Positions 32,902 through 42,398 of a stretch of DNA of 64,000 nucleotides are shown here, in pieces. Source of the DNA: Anaerolineaceae bacterium (GTDB lineage: Bacteria > Chloroflexota > Anaerolineae > Aggregatilineales > Phototrophicaceae); NCBI GenBank assembly GCA_002699585.1, contig PABP01000036.1:372788-436787 (forward strand), in the 5' to 3' direction. Position numbers and translations under genes: made by a program. Position 1 is the stretch's first letter; the number at the start of each line of letters is the position of its first letter. Below the pieces are notes generated by a model that saw only the letters and a list, made by a program, of their open reading frames with translations, had not been told where the DNA came from and made no database searches.

Positions 32902-33648
32902 TTAGTCAATGGCACGTTCTTGATAACGCACCCTGTTGACGCCTTTGACCAGCAGCCACAGCGGAAAAGCGATCTCCGCCACCGTAATCGCCATTGCGAT
33001 CACATCAGGGGTGGTGGTATAGCCGTTGATGAACAGCAAGCCAACGGTGTCAAACAGGTAACCAAACCCAGCGATTAGGAACAGCACACCCAACACCCGT
33101 GGGAAATAGCCGGACTGGTAGATCAGCACGCCGAGCGCGAAGACATGCAAGACGAGGAAAGCGATGCCGATCGTGAAGCCGTAGCTATGCGCGTCGAGGA
33201 ACATCGACACCATAGCGTTACTCTGCTCCACGTCGAACCCGGTTGCATTGATGATGTACAGGATAAAGACGTAGTTGAGCAGGTTTATACCGTGAACGGT
33301 CGTCATAATCAAACGGGAGACAGCCGCCAGCAGGGACAAGGTGCGGTTAACCGGCTTGAAAAGCACATATAAAATGATCGAGAGCACGACCTCACTCAGC
33401 AGCACGATGAGTTCCGCGCCAATGCCACCCATCAAAAATAGATCTTGTGAGGCGGTGATGTTGGCGACGGTCGCTGCCGTGTCATCAGGCACGATCAGCG
33501 TCGATGGCATGTATATGTGAGCGACGATAGCCGCGATGGTGATGACGATGTACAACACGCCTGCCAGTCGTGCATAGAACATCGGCGTGGCGGTCATCGG
33601 ACGGGCAGTGGGCTGGACTGTGGTCCGGGGCATGGTGGTTGCGGACAT
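32902..33648 (-). CDS. DUF4386 family membrane protein
   Basis: The 248-aa protein has about six hydrophobic helices and starts its core with ARLAGVLYIVITIAAIVAHI, the usual opening of DUF4386 proteins, then VVLSIILYVLFKPVNRTLSLL. Function is unknown. AGGAG lies ahead of the ATG. It is the third gene of an operon with the 81-aa protein and the MDR oxidoreductase, 35 bp after the latter, downstream of a palindromic operator-like site. Confidence 0.85.
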   Translation of the reverse strand: MSATTMPRTTVQPTARPMTATPMFYARLAGVLYIVITIAAIVAHIYMPSTLIVPDDTAATVANITASQDLFLMGGIGAELIVLLSEVVLSIILYVLFKPVNRTLSLLAAVSRLIMTTVHGINLLNYVFILYIINATGFDVEQSNAMVSMFLDAHSYGFTIGIAFLVLHVFALGVLIYQSGYFPRVLGVLFLIAGFGYLFDTVGLLFINGYTTTPDVIAMAITVAEIAFPLWLLVKGVNRVRYQERAID

Positions 33649-33683
33649 GTGATTTTTCTCCTTAGTTAGAAGGTCTGATGAAC

Positions 33684-34649
33684 CTAGCTGGCGATCTGGA
33701 CGACGACGTTGCCGCGTTTGCGTTCGGTATCGACGTAACGGTGGGCTTCCGGGACATCTTCCAGGGCATAGCAGCGGTCGATGATGGCTTTGACAGCGCC
33801 CGCTTCGTACAACTGGGTCAGGCTTTCTAGCGTGGTGCGGTTCTGCTTAAGGCCCGCTGTCGTAAATTTGGCCTTTTTGCTACCGAACAGGGAGCTAATC
33901 AGGCCAGCGATCAGGCTGAGAGAGGGAACGGTCGTCATGTAGATGCCATTTTTCGTCAGGGCGTTTTTGCATTCGCCAAAAGAGCGTTTGCCGACTGCAT
34001 CAAAGATGACATCATAGGCATTGCTGTTCCGGGCGAAGTCATCGGTTGTGTAATCAATGACGTGATCCGCGCCCAGGCTGCGCACCATATCGACGTTGCG
34101 GCTACTGCATACGCCCGTGACTTCTGCACCCAGGTGCTTGGCGATCTGAACAGCGTAGGCCCCAACTGCGCCCGATGCCCCATTGATGAGCACTTTCTGG
34201 CCCGGTTGCACGTTGGCAACATGGCGCAGGAAGGTCTGGGCGGTGGCGGCCCCATCCAGGATGGCGGTCGATTCTTCAAAGGTCATCTGGGGCGATTTGA
34301 GGGCCAGCGGTTTGTCAGCAGGCAGGCAGATGTATTCGGCATAGGCACCAAACTTGTCAGGACTCATGCCGAATATGGCATCACCTACTTTGAAGTTGGT
34401 CACCTCAGCGCCGATGGCATCGATTACGCCGGAAAACTCGACGCCACCAATGGCCTGACGCGGCTTGCTCAAGCCGTACATCAGGCGCACGAGGAAGGGA
34501 TCGCCCTTACGGAAGGCACTATCGCTGGGTGTGACAGAGGCGGTATGGATTTTGACGCGGACTTCGTTGGCGGCGGGTTCCGGCTTGGTGACGTCTTGCA
34601 GTTGGAGGACATCGGGTGACCCGTACTGAGTCTGAATGATGGCTTTCAT
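33684..34649 (-). CDS. Zinc-independent MDR (quinone-reductase-like) NAD(P) oxidoreductase
   Basis: The 321-aa protein is a medium-chain dehydrogenase: a GroES-like N-terminal domain (about 1-120) and Rossmann domain with INGASGAVGAYAVQIAKHLG (about 145-165). The zinc-binding cysteines of alcohol dehydrogenases are missing, as in quinone oxidoreductases. The likely reaction is NADPH-dependent reduction of a quinone, enone or similar electrophile. The ATG at 34649 is preferred since the family N-terminus MKAIIQTQYGSPDVL starts there; an ATG at 34667 is in frame. It is the middle gene of the operon under the palindrome at 35031. Confidence 0.85.
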   Translation of the reverse strand: MKAIIQTQYGSPDVLQLQDVTKPEPAANEVRVKIHTASVTPSDSAFRKGDPFLVRLMYGLSKPRQAIGGVEFSGVIDAIGAEVTNFKVGDAIFGMSPDKFGAYAEYICLPADKPLALKSPQMTFEESTAILDGAATAQTFLRHVANVQPGQKVLINGASGAVGAYAVQIAKHLGAEVTGVCSSRNVDMVRSLGADHVIDYTTDDFARNSNAYDVIFDAVGKRSFGECKNALTKNGIYMTTVPSLSLIAGLISSLFGSKKAKFTTAGLKQNRTTLESLTQLYEAGAVKAIIDRCYALEDVPEAHRYVDTERKRGNVVVQIAS

Positions 34650-34691
34650 GATTTTTCTCGCTTTCATATGCAGTGCGCTGGTATGTGATCG

Positions 34692-34937
34692 TTACTCGTC
34701 GTTATCGATGCTGGTGATGGCGATCAGCGTCAGTCCCAGATTGCGGATGCGTTTGAGCAACCCGTGTAGTGCCGCTTGATCGACCACTTCGCCAGTGAGC
34801 AGCGTATCGCCACTCTCCTGTAATTCGACGGTGAAGCCATCAAACCAATGGCTCCACTTCGCTTCTAAGTGCCCCTTGATGCGTATCTGGTAACGCTGGG
34901 GCGGATTCGGCTCGGATGATGTGTGCGTGCTGTTCAT
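34692..34937 (-). CDS. Small conserved protein beside LuxR regulator
   Basis: This 81-aa protein has a Ser/Thr/Pro-rich N-terminus and a core with YQIRIKGHLEAKWSHWFDGF, TLLTGEVVDQAALHGLL and IRNLGLTLIAI. Short proteins of this pattern are common in Chloroflexota and other environmental genomes, often next to LuxR-type or transport genes. No domain family with a known role is recognised. A GAGG Shine-Dalgarno sequence precedes the ATG. It heads the operon, with the palindrome at 35031-35060 about 95-125 bp upstream. Confidence 0.75.
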   Translation of the reverse strand: MNSTHTSSEPNPPQRYQIRIKGHLEAKWSHWFDGFTVELQESGDTLLTGEVVDQAALHGLLKRIRNLGLTLIAITSIDNDE

Positions 34938-35030
34938 GGTCTGTGCCTCGTTCGTCGCCCTCCGTGTATTCTGCTTTGTTAGGTCGTTTACTTGATTGAC
35001 CCAAGCATACGAAATAGGGAATGAAGCATC

Positions 35031-35060
35031 ATCACCACATGTGGTGATTCATGTGGTGAT
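35031..35060. promoter_or_regulatory. Palindrome plus third half-site, candidate operator
   Basis: ATCACCACA-TGTGGTGAT (35031-35048) is an 18-bp perfect palindrome, and a third copy of TGTGGTGAT follows at 35052-35060. The array lies between the regulator stop (35099) and the 81-aa gene. It is the best candidate for a site bound by the MalT-like regulator, inferred from position. Confidence 0.6.
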
Positions 35061-35098
35061 TTGTGAGCATGGGTTTTGGGGACAAAGAAAAGAGGGTG

Positions 35099-37771
35099 CT
35101 AAATGAGGTTGAGTTCCTCAGCACGGCGGACGGCAGCGCGGCGGCTGTTGACGCCCAGTTTGCTATAGATGTTTTTGCTATGGGTGCGCATGGTATTGAG
35201 CGAAACCATAAGCTGGTCAGCGATTTCCGGCCCGGTGAGGTCGGTACCGAGCAAGCGCAGCACGTCCAGTTCGCGGTCGCTGAGGGGATCGAGTGCGCCT
35301 GTCTGAAGCGGAGCTGCGGATTCCTGGTTGCCGCCAAAGGCGGCAATCAGGCGTGTGACGTAAGCCGGAGCGATGCCGGCCTGCAATGCCTGATACAGCA
35401 ATGAGGCCATCAGCGTGCCTTCATCGACGAAAATGCGCACAAAACCTTGTGGCTCTGCCAGCGACAGGGCCTCCTGTAAAAAGGGCAATGCAGCAGATAG
35501 ATCCCCCTGGGTGGCCAGGGCAAGTGCCTGCACATTACGAATTTCAATAACGCGGCCTATGCGGCCTCCTTCGTGCGCGGATTGATAGAGGCGTTCCAGC
35601 AATGTGACCGCCGCCTCGTAGGCGTTCGGCTGGCCGCGTTGGGACTGAGCCAGCAGCAAACGCGCCAGCGTGATGTGCTCGAACTCGCGCATGTAGTGCA
35701 GGCCATCATCGGGGGATAAGCTGCGCTGCTGGGACCAGGCATGGGCCTTATCGAGGTTGCCCTGCTGGATCCAGATGCGAGCGCGCCATGCAGACGCTGG
35801 TTGGGCATCTGGCAGGGGCGTTTGGCGGAATTGGTCTTCGGCTTCATCGAGCAGGGCAACGGCCCCATCCAGATCGCCCTCGATTCGCTTCATCTTGGCC
35901 TGGACCACATACAGGCGGTGCTGCCAATCCGGCAAAGACGTCCGATCGCCCAATTCAACACTCAGGCGCAGGATGTCCTCCGCCTGCTCGAGGTCGTTCA
36001 TTTCCCGGTACAAATCACTGAGGCCACGATAGAGGTCGGGCAGTTCCAGGGCAGCATTGTTGGTCTGCTGCTCAGCAACTTCCAGAGATTGTTTGTAGAT
36101 GCGGATGGCATCCTGCAAGCGACCCAACGTCAGGCGAACATCAGCGACAATGAAGGCCAAGCCGAGGGCATCACTGATGACGCCCACTTTGAATAGATCA
36201 CCGATGAGCGTGGATAGCTCACGCTCGGCTGCGATTAAATCGCCACTGACCCAATAGGCGATGCCCAACAGGGACATGGCCTGACGGCGGTTCAGGTGGC
36301 TGATGTCGGCATCCGGCAGCAGGTCGAGGGCGCGTTGGCCGGAGACAATCGTATTGGGGATGTCGCCCAGAGACAAAAAACGATAGGTCCGGGCGCTGGC
36401 TATCGACGCCAGCATATAACGGGTCTTCTGGTCGCTTGGCTCGGCATCTAACAAGCGCTCAGCATCCTGCAAACGGGCTTCGGCCTCATCAAAGCGACCT
36501 TCATTTAGCAAGGCCCAGCCGCAACCGATACATAAATAGGGCCGCGCCGTGATGATCGACTCCGGGAGGGAATAAGCCCAGCCGAGCCACGTCTTGGACT
36601 GGTAGGTCAGGTCCATGTGCTGCCAGATGCCTGCAATGAGGTCAGCCGCACGGTCCATCGCATCGGCGGCTAGAGCATGGTGAATAGCGTGGGCAATCAT
36701 ATCATGCTGCTCATACCAGATAGACGCGCGTAGGTGCAGGTCCGGCAGGGCGTCGTCTTGCTCATTAACCAGATTGGCATGGAGCGCATCGGCAAACAGG
36801 TGGTGATAGCGGTACCAATCGCGGGTATCATCCAGCGGAATGACGAACAGGTTGCCGCGTTCCAATGTTTCTAATAGCGTTTTGCTGTTCTTTAAGCCCG
36901 TGACAGCATCGCATAGTGACGCATTCAGGCCATCAAGAATCGAGGTTTGCAGCAAAAAGTTGCGCAGAGCATCTGACTGGCGGTGCAGCACTTCCTCGAC
37001 GAGATAATCCAGCACAAAGCGGTGGCTGCCTGTAAACGCCTCTATAAAGCTGGCGGTATCGTCACGGCCCTGCATGGACAGCGCCGCCATCTGCAAACCC
37101 GCGATCCAGCCTTCTGTACGAGCCTCCAGGGCGGCGACGGCCTCTGGCGACAGGCCCAGTCCGGTCATCTGGTTGAGGAAAGCAGCGGCTTCCTCATGGG
37201 TAAAGCGCAGTTCAGCCACACGCAGTTCGGTCAACTGACCGCGTGCCCGCAAGCGTGCCAGGGGCAGCGGCGGATCTTCACGGGTGGCAATCACCAGGTG
37301 CATTTGCGGGGGGATATGTTGCAGCAAAAAGCTCAACGCCTCATCAATGGCCAGGGCGTCCAGCACATGGTAGTCATCCAGCACAAAGACGAATTCCTGC
37401 GGGATGGCGGCAATTTCATTAAGCAGCACGGTCAACAGCGCACTGGGATCAGGCGCTTGCGTTGACCCCAACATGCCCAGGGTATTTTCACCCGCATCGG
37501 GGGCAATGGTCCGCAAAGCAGCAACCATATAGGCGATAAAGCGCGTCAGGTCGCCATCATCTTCGCTGAGGGAGAGCCATGCTACAGGTTGGTCCAGGCC
37601 AGCGATCCACTGGCTGAGCAGGGTCGTTTTGCCGAAGCCAGCAGCGGCTGAAATAAGCGTCAACTTGCGATAGAGGCCCTCGTTCAAGATTTGGGTCAGG
37701 CGAGGCCGAGGGACGACATCAGGCCGGGGACGCGGCACATAGAGCTTGGTCGTTAATATGGGTATGGTCAT
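35099..37771 (-). CDS. MalT-like LuxR family STAND transcription regulator
   Basis: The 890-aa protein has a STAND NTPase domain with Walker A SAAAGFGKTT (41-50) and a VFVLDDYHVLD Walker B (about 128-138), a long helical TPR-type region (about 350-800) and a C-terminal LuxR-type HTH (about 825-888) with LSDRELDVLRLLG and RTHSKNIYSKLGV. By analogy with MalT, it would bind a ligand and ATP, multimerise and activate transcription. It lies upstream of the 81-aa/MDR/DUF4386 operon on the same strand, with the palindromic site between. Ligand is unknown. Confidence 0.92.
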   Translation of the reverse strand: MTIPILTTKLYVPRPRPDVVPRPRLTQILNEGLYRKLTLISAAAGFGKTTLLSQWIAGLDQPVAWLSLSEDDGDLTRFIAYMVAALRTIAPDAGENTLGMLGSTQAPDPSALLTVLLNEIAAIPQEFVFVLDDYHVLDALAIDEALSFLLQHIPPQMHLVIATREDPPLPLARLRARGQLTELRVAELRFTHEEAAAFLNQMTGLGLSPEAVAALEARTEGWIAGLQMAALSMQGRDDTASFIEAFTGSHRFVLDYLVEEVLHRQSDALRNFLLQTSILDGLNASLCDAVTGLKNSKTLLETLERGNLFVIPLDDTRDWYRYHHLFADALHANLVNEQDDALPDLHLRASIWYEQHDMIAHAIHHALAADAMDRAADLIAGIWQHMDLTYQSKTWLGWAYSLPESIITARPYLCIGCGWALLNEGRFDEAEARLQDAERLLDAEPSDQKTRYMLASIASARTYRFLSLGDIPNTIVSGQRALDLLPDADISHLNRRQAMSLLGIAYWVSGDLIAAERELSTLIGDLFKVGVISDALGLAFIVADVRLTLGRLQDAIRIYKQSLEVAEQQTNNAALELPDLYRGLSDLYREMNDLEQAEDILRLSVELGDRTSLPDWQHRLYVVQAKMKRIEGDLDGAVALLDEAEDQFRQTPLPDAQPASAWRARIWIQQGNLDKAHAWSQQRSLSPDDGLHYMREFEHITLARLLLAQSQRGQPNAYEAAVTLLERLYQSAHEGGRIGRVIEIRNVQALALATQGDLSAALPFLQEALSLAEPQGFVRIFVDEGTLMASLLYQALQAGIAPAYVTRLIAAFGGNQESAAPLQTGALDPLSDRELDVLRLLGTDLTGPEIADQLMVSLNTMRTHSKNIYSKLGVNSRRAAVRRAEELNLI

Positions 37772-37934
37772 GCTTGCTTTGCACCACTACAAGGGCCTGC
37801 GAACGAAAGCCCTCAATCATCCAGGCCACACACCGGAGAGATCGCAAATGATTATGTATTGAGGGACATAACAGTCTACCGTGAAAGGATCAGCCCAGGC
37901 AAATCGCGCTAGACCTATATGTTGTGATGGTTTA

Positions 37935-37974
37935 CTTGGGTTATATCGAAAATGCTTGGGATATATAACCCAAG
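37935..37974. repeat. 12-bp inverted repeat in the regulator upstream region
   Basis: CTTGGGTTATAT (37935-37946) and ATATAACCCAAG (37963-37974) are exact complements around a 16-nt loop that contains a further CTTGGG. It lies 164 bp upstream of the MalT-like gene, in the 332-bp gap before 38104. It could be an operator or a transcript hairpin. Nothing else apart from the terminator at 38051 is seen in this gap. Confidence 0.5.
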
Positions 37975-38050
37975 CGATCAACACGATTCAGGCACTGAGG
38001 GCAACGGCGATTCTTTATTTATCGTGTGATATAAATCAGTCAAACAACAT

Positions 38051-38079
38051 GCCCTGGGAACAACACATGCTCCCAGGGC
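38051..38079 (-). terminator. Hairpin after the subtilase-fold gene
   Basis: GCCCTGGGA (38051-38059) and TCCCAGGGC (38071-38079) form a perfect 9-bp stem with an 11-nt loop, 25 bp after the stop of the gene ending at 38104. The T content after it on the minus strand is modest (ATGTTGTTTG), so it may be a weak terminator. Confidence 0.6.
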
Positions 38080-38103
38080 AATGAGGTTTCGTCAAGCAAG
38101 TTG

Positions 38104-41100
38104 CTAATTGCCATCCCAATCACCTGTGACAGGTACATCAAACGGTGAACCGTAACTATATGAAATATCAGCATACCCTGTCGCATTCTGATTTTTCAGA
38201 TACCAGGTTGCAGATGGTTGCCGGAAGATACCAATCGTATCGACACAATCACCATCCCAATCGCCTGTGACTGGAATATCCGTTGCTGGCACGCCAAATG
38301 TGATAACAGCATCAGCATAGCCTGATGAATTGCTATTCCGCAGATACCAGCTACTATCGCTCGACCGGAAGATACCAACTGTGTCTTTTCCATCCCCATC
38401 CCAATCGCCTGTGACAGGTGTTTCGTTCGGCAGCCCGAAGGTAAAAACATAGTCAATCGGGGCATAGTAACTATTGGTATTAGTCAGATACCAGGTCCCT
38501 GTTGTAGGGCGGTATACACCAATCGTATCGATACCATCGCCATTCCAGTCACCGATAACGGGCATATCGCCTGCCAGACCAAAAGCCACACCTCGCCCGT
38601 TGGATTGGACTGTATGGTAAAGTTTCAGAGAAAAGTAGTCGATGTCGAACGTACCGACAGTATCAACCCCATCACCATCCCAGTCGCCGCTAAATGGCAC
38701 AGACGTGGATCGTCCCCACTGCTCTACAATGTTTGCATACCCTGCGCCATGCGTGCTTTTAAGGAACCACCATCCGCCATCACCCCGGAAGATACCTGGC
38801 GTATCAATCGAACAAGCTGTCACTAGAGGGTCGCCTAACCAGAGATACCCATAACCATATCGGGTATCCGGCCCCATGTCGCCGGGGTCTGTGCCCCACG
38901 GTGATGATAATGCGCGTGACCGAAGGAAGTTTTCAACATCAGTGCGGGTATAGTCGGGGAACGCACCCAGCACCAAGGCCGCTGCTCCCGCCACATGGGC
39001 TGTCGCCGCCCGTGTCCCAGGAAAGCTCGATTCCACATACATGTTCGTTGTTGTGTTGGTGAACCCAGCTAATTGAGGCTGGAAGAAGCCAAGTCCGTTC
39101 CCGGCTGTGGCACCCCCATCCGGGGTCTGGCTATTGGCAGGCCCATATCCGCTGTACGTCTCTAACGCCGACGTTTGAACATCGACGGCAGATACCACAA
39201 AGGCATACTGAGAATCCGCCGGAGAGACGACACTGCTTAAATGATAATCATATTGGAGTGTACTATACCCAGCATCATAGTCGATGAGCTGCATCCAGAC
39301 GCGCTTGTCTGACTGGGAGTTGTCGATTGCCCAGGCATAATAACCTGCTTCTTGTGCATCAAAACAGATGCCTTCAACCGGGTATCCGGTATCAGCATTT
39401 ACAGCATCTGAATCCACGTATGGGGTCCAATTATCCACACCATTGTATGAATAATAGAGAATCAAATTCAGGTCGTTGGTAATCGGTTGTGCCCAATCAT
39501 CCCAAATGAGAACCTGACACAGATGCTCGCCTATATCGACGTAGCCATCACCGTTTACGCGGTTAAGCACATCGACAGCCCCATTACGATTAAAATTGTG
39601 AAGTTCTGTCCCAATGCCAGCAATACCAGATTCGTAAAACGCCCCTTCATAATGGGAACTGCCCATATCGCCAGCGGCAACCACGAACATCACATCGAGG
39701 TCAAGCGCTGTTGTATCAACAAGAACGGAGGCTGGACCACTACCATCACCAGCGGTTACTGGGAAGGTCAGGGCTGTCACAAGCATATCAACCTGTTTGG
39801 TCTGTGTCAGGTAGATGACCGCATCAACAAATGAGGCGAAGTTGTTAGCCTGGTAGGCAAACACATCCGCATCCGGTGCCATATCACACAGAATAGCGAC
39901 CACATTGAGGCCTTCAACATCTTGCCCGGAAGGTGTGTCCTGATAAGGCACACTGGGTGCGCTTTCAGCCGTTTGCAGGCAACTCACCTCTGCGGTGTGC
40001 TCTGCTATCTGATCAAAACCATTATCAATGACACCGATACGTACATCCTGTCCGGTATAACCCGCAACATGCCATGCATCTGCGTTGCTAGCACTTACGC
40101 CTTCTGAGGTGACCAAACCATATTGCGGCAACATATCGGATTGAGCCGTCACCGGGGTTGAAATGGCCTTTGGTGGCACATCAATAAACTGAATAGCATC
40201 GCTAGACCCAAGCGCCGATAAGGCATTGATCGGCAGGTCAGCTAGCAGGTACGGATTAAAGACGTGCCTGACACTGCCGCCCGCATTGCTGACGAGGTTT
40301 GCGACCAGATCGGCATCTGCGGTGGCATGGATCAGAACGGTAACGTTATTTCCGTTGACATATTCCGTCGTCGCATAATCGTAGAGTGATTGCTGGCTGA
40401 ATACCAGATCGCTCTGTCCAGAACCCGATGCACTTCGTTGAGTGACCAAATGGGCCAACACAGGTGAGAGGCCGGGCAAAGTAGGGACAATGTCATCGGA
40501 TTGTATGGCTGTCATGGTATCAGCAAACAAGGTAGCCAACCCAATTTCTACGGTGACTTCTAGTGTTTGACTTTGACCCTCGACACTGACTTCATACTGG
40601 AAACGATCCGTACCTAAGAAACCCTCATCCGGCTGATAAACCAGGTGCGGAACCTGGCCGCTCAGTACACCATGTTCGGGTTGCTGCACAAAGGCATAAT
40701 CTACCCCTGGAACGAGATCAATTTCAACAGATGTATTCCTTGATGTCTGGTAGAGGCCATCTGGCATATCTGTGACATCATCAGCTTGTTCGGTGGCACC
40801 TTTTACAAGAATGACGACTGTTGCCGATGTAACTTGCCCGGTGCTGTCTACCACACTATAGGTGAGTCTATCCTCGCCAATAAAACCAGGATTCGGTTGG
40901 TAGACTAAGTATGGCGCTTCACCATACAACCGGCCGGAACCAGGGAGCACGTCCACAACAAACGTCAGGGGGGCGATAGCCCCATCTGGCGCCTGTAGAA
41001 CGAGATCCACAGGGGTATCATCCGTTGTTGTAACCTGCATATCTTGAGCAGCCAAAGGTGCCGCAACCATGACTAGAAAAAAAAGGGTTATGATCCATAT

Positions 41101-41112
41101 ACGATTCAACAT
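38104..41112 (-). CDS. Secreted subtilase-fold protein with degenerate catalytic triad
   Basis: The 1002-aa protein has a signal peptide (1-22), two cadherin-like beta modules (about 25-105 and 115-190; GFIGEDRLTYSVVDS and GFLGTDRFQYEVSVE), a subtilisin-like domain (about 340-760) and a C-terminal run of FG-GAP/VCBS-like repeats with DWDGDG(x)DT at about 810, 855, 903 and 951, ending in a partial DWDGN (998-1002). The triad Asp is Asp363 (GVIDNG). The His site reads VEGLNVVAIL (Glu400) and the Ser site reads PGTRAATAHVAGAAAL (Arg701 in place of serine). Protease activity is therefore unlikely; binding or structural roles are possible. It is monocistronic. Confidence 0.85.
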   Translation of the reverse strand: MLNRIWIITLFFLVMVAAPLAAQDMQVTTTDDTPVDLVLQAPDGAIAPLTFVVDVLPGSGRLYGEAPYLVYQPNPGFIGEDRLTYSVVDSTGQVTSATVVILVKGATEQADDVTDMPDGLYQTSRNTSVEIDLVPGVDYAFVQQPEHGVLSGQVPHLVYQPDEGFLGTDRFQYEVSVEGQSQTLEVTVEIGLATLFADTMTAIQSDDIVPTLPGLSPVLAHLVTQRSASGSGQSDLVFSQQSLYDYATTEYVNGNNVTVLIHATADADLVANLVSNAGGSVRHVFNPYLLADLPINALSALGSSDAIQFIDVPPKAISTPVTAQSDMLPQYGLVTSEGVSASNADAWHVAGYTGQDVRIGVIDNGFDQIAEHTAEVSCLQTAESAPSVPYQDTPSGQDVEGLNVVAILCDMAPDADVFAYQANNFASFVDAVIYLTQTKQVDMLVTALTFPVTAGDGSGPASVLVDTTALDLDVMFVVAAGDMGSSHYEGAFYESGIAGIGTELHNFNRNGAVDVLNRVNGDGYVDIGEHLCQVLIWDDWAQPITNDLNLILYYSYNGVDNWTPYVDSDAVNADTGYPVEGICFDAQEAGYYAWAIDNSQSDKRVWMQLIDYDAGYSTLQYDYHLSSVVSPADSQYAFVVSAVDVQTSALETYSGYGPANSQTPDGGATAGNGLGFFQPQLAGFTNTTTNMYVESSFPGTRAATAHVAGAAALVLGAFPDYTRTDVENFLRSRALSSPWGTDPGDMGPDTRYGYGYLWLGDPLVTACSIDTPGIFRGDGGWWFLKSTHGAGYANIVEQWGRSTSVPFSGDWDGDGVDTVGTFDIDYFSLKLYHTVQSNGRGVAFGLAGDMPVIGDWNGDGIDTIGVYRPTTGTWYLTNTNSYYAPIDYVFTFGLPNETPVTGDWDGDGKDTVGIFRSSDSSWYLRNSNSSGYADAVITFGVPATDIPVTGDWDGDCVDTIGIFRQPSATWYLKNQNATGYADISYSYGSPFDVPVTGDWDGN

Positions 41113-41378
41113 CAGTTCCTCAAAGTATTCTTCTGTGAACCTGGTTACACAGCAATCAACTTACAATCATTAAATGCAGCAAAAGCATCTCCGCAGAAAA
41201 GACGAATTACGTCTACTGACAGATATGCTTTCGCACTTGTCATCCATCCAGCATTATAACTGGTATACATTACTGATCATATGAACGAGGTTGCTCTATA
41301 TGAAGGCGCGTGTCAAATTCCAGGCCTATCGTATGACAGTCGTCAGGCAAGTGACTGTGCACCACGACAGTATGCAGC

Positions 41379-42398
41379 TTAACTACTGTTGTTGAGACCT
41401 AACAAGAGGGATTCTATAGAGGCGTAACGGGTTGATTGATTATCAACATTGACCTGCCAACGCGGATTGTCGGCCAGGGTCTCAATCTCAATATGAGGCT
41501 GGCCTGTTCCCAGACGTTCGCTGACGGCATACCCTGCCCGTTCCAGGGCACGGCGCGTCCAGATGTAGGTGACGCCATCGCCCTTTAGAGAGACGTGGCG
41601 CACATTCTTTTCGCGGGTTTTGAAAGCGCCTGTTTCCGCATCGAAAGCCACGTTGGCACTCTCAAAGGCGGCTTCAAAAGCGCCATTGAGCACCAGTTCT
41701 TCCGGCATCCCCACCTGGATAGGCGCACCCTGGGGCAGCAACCAGATGCGATCCGCCAGACGCAGGGCCAGGTCAAGATCATGGATGGAGAGCACAATCG
41801 AGCAGCCGACTTCACGCGCCAGGTCACGCAGCAAGACCAGGGTCTCCACGCGGCGCGGCAGGTCGAGGAAGGCGGTTGGTTCATCCAGAATGAGCAGGTC
41901 GGGTTCCTGGGCCAGGGCACGAGCGATCATAATCTTCTGACGTTCGCCATCGCTCATGGTGTTGATCGACTGATCGGCTAGTTTTTCTGCGCCGACCATT
42001 TCAATGGAGCGCATGACGACTGCATGGTCGCTTTCGGATAGCTGGCCACTCCAGGCAGTGTAAGGATGTCGCCCCATCGCCACCAGACCATAGCCTGTGA
42101 ATAGGCCCACTTCCATTTTTTGCGTCAACACCACGCTGATGTGCTTGGCGCGGTCGCTGGCGCTCATACGGTGGACATCATGGCCATTGAGCAAGACCTG
42201 CCCACTCAGCGGCTTTTGAATACCAGCCAGGGTGCGCAACAGCGTCGATTTGCCTGCGCCGTTGGGGCCAATCAGGCAGACCAATTGGCCTGCATCCAAC
42301 GATTCGGTAAAAGGCGGCACGACGACTTTGGTCGGCTGGCGACGTTCGCTGTATCCAGCGCTGACTGCCTGTAATTGGAGACGCATGGACGTGGTCAT
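41379..42398 (-). CDS. btuD: Corrinoid/iron-siderophore ABC ATPase (BtuD/FecE type)
   Basis: The 339-aa ATPase has Walker A GPNGAGKSTLL (44-54), a signature in the form MSDGERQKIMIARA and Walker B LLILDEPTAFLD. About 85 residues (255-339) extend past the ABC core (RHVSLKGDGVTYIW... WQVNVDNQST), not present in E. coli BtuD. The start overlaps the permease stop by four bases (ATGA). The upstream cobalamin riboswitch makes a B12 or cobinamide importer the best call; the FecE group is the alternative by sequence alone. Confidence 0.85.
   Translation of the reverse strand: MTTSMRLQLQAVSAGYSERRQPTKVVVPPFTESLDAGQLVCLIGPNGAGKSTLLRTLAGIQKPLSGQVLLNGHDVHRMSASDRAKHISVVLTQKMEVGLFTGYGLVAMGRHPYTAWSGQLSESDHAVVMRSIEMVGAEKLADQSINTMSDGERQKIMIARALAQEPDLLILDEPTAFLDLPRRVETLVLLRDLAREVGCSIVLSIHDLDLALRLADRIWLLPQGAPIQVGMPEELVLNGAFEAAFESANVAFDAETGAFKTREKNVRHVSLKGDGVTYIWTRRALERAGYAVSERLGTGQPHIEIETLADNPRWQVNVDNQSTRYASIESLLLGLNNSS

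Noticed and set aside
38104..38120. Possible frameshift truncating the last DWDGD repeat
   Set aside because: The stop follows DWDGN directly, and ending within a last short repeat is plausible for this architecture; I see no continuing repeat in another frame downstream.
38104..38700. Regular repeats in the DNA at the end of the subtilase-fold gene
   Set aside because: They code for protein repeats (DWDGDG-type) rather than being a nucleic-acid repeat array.
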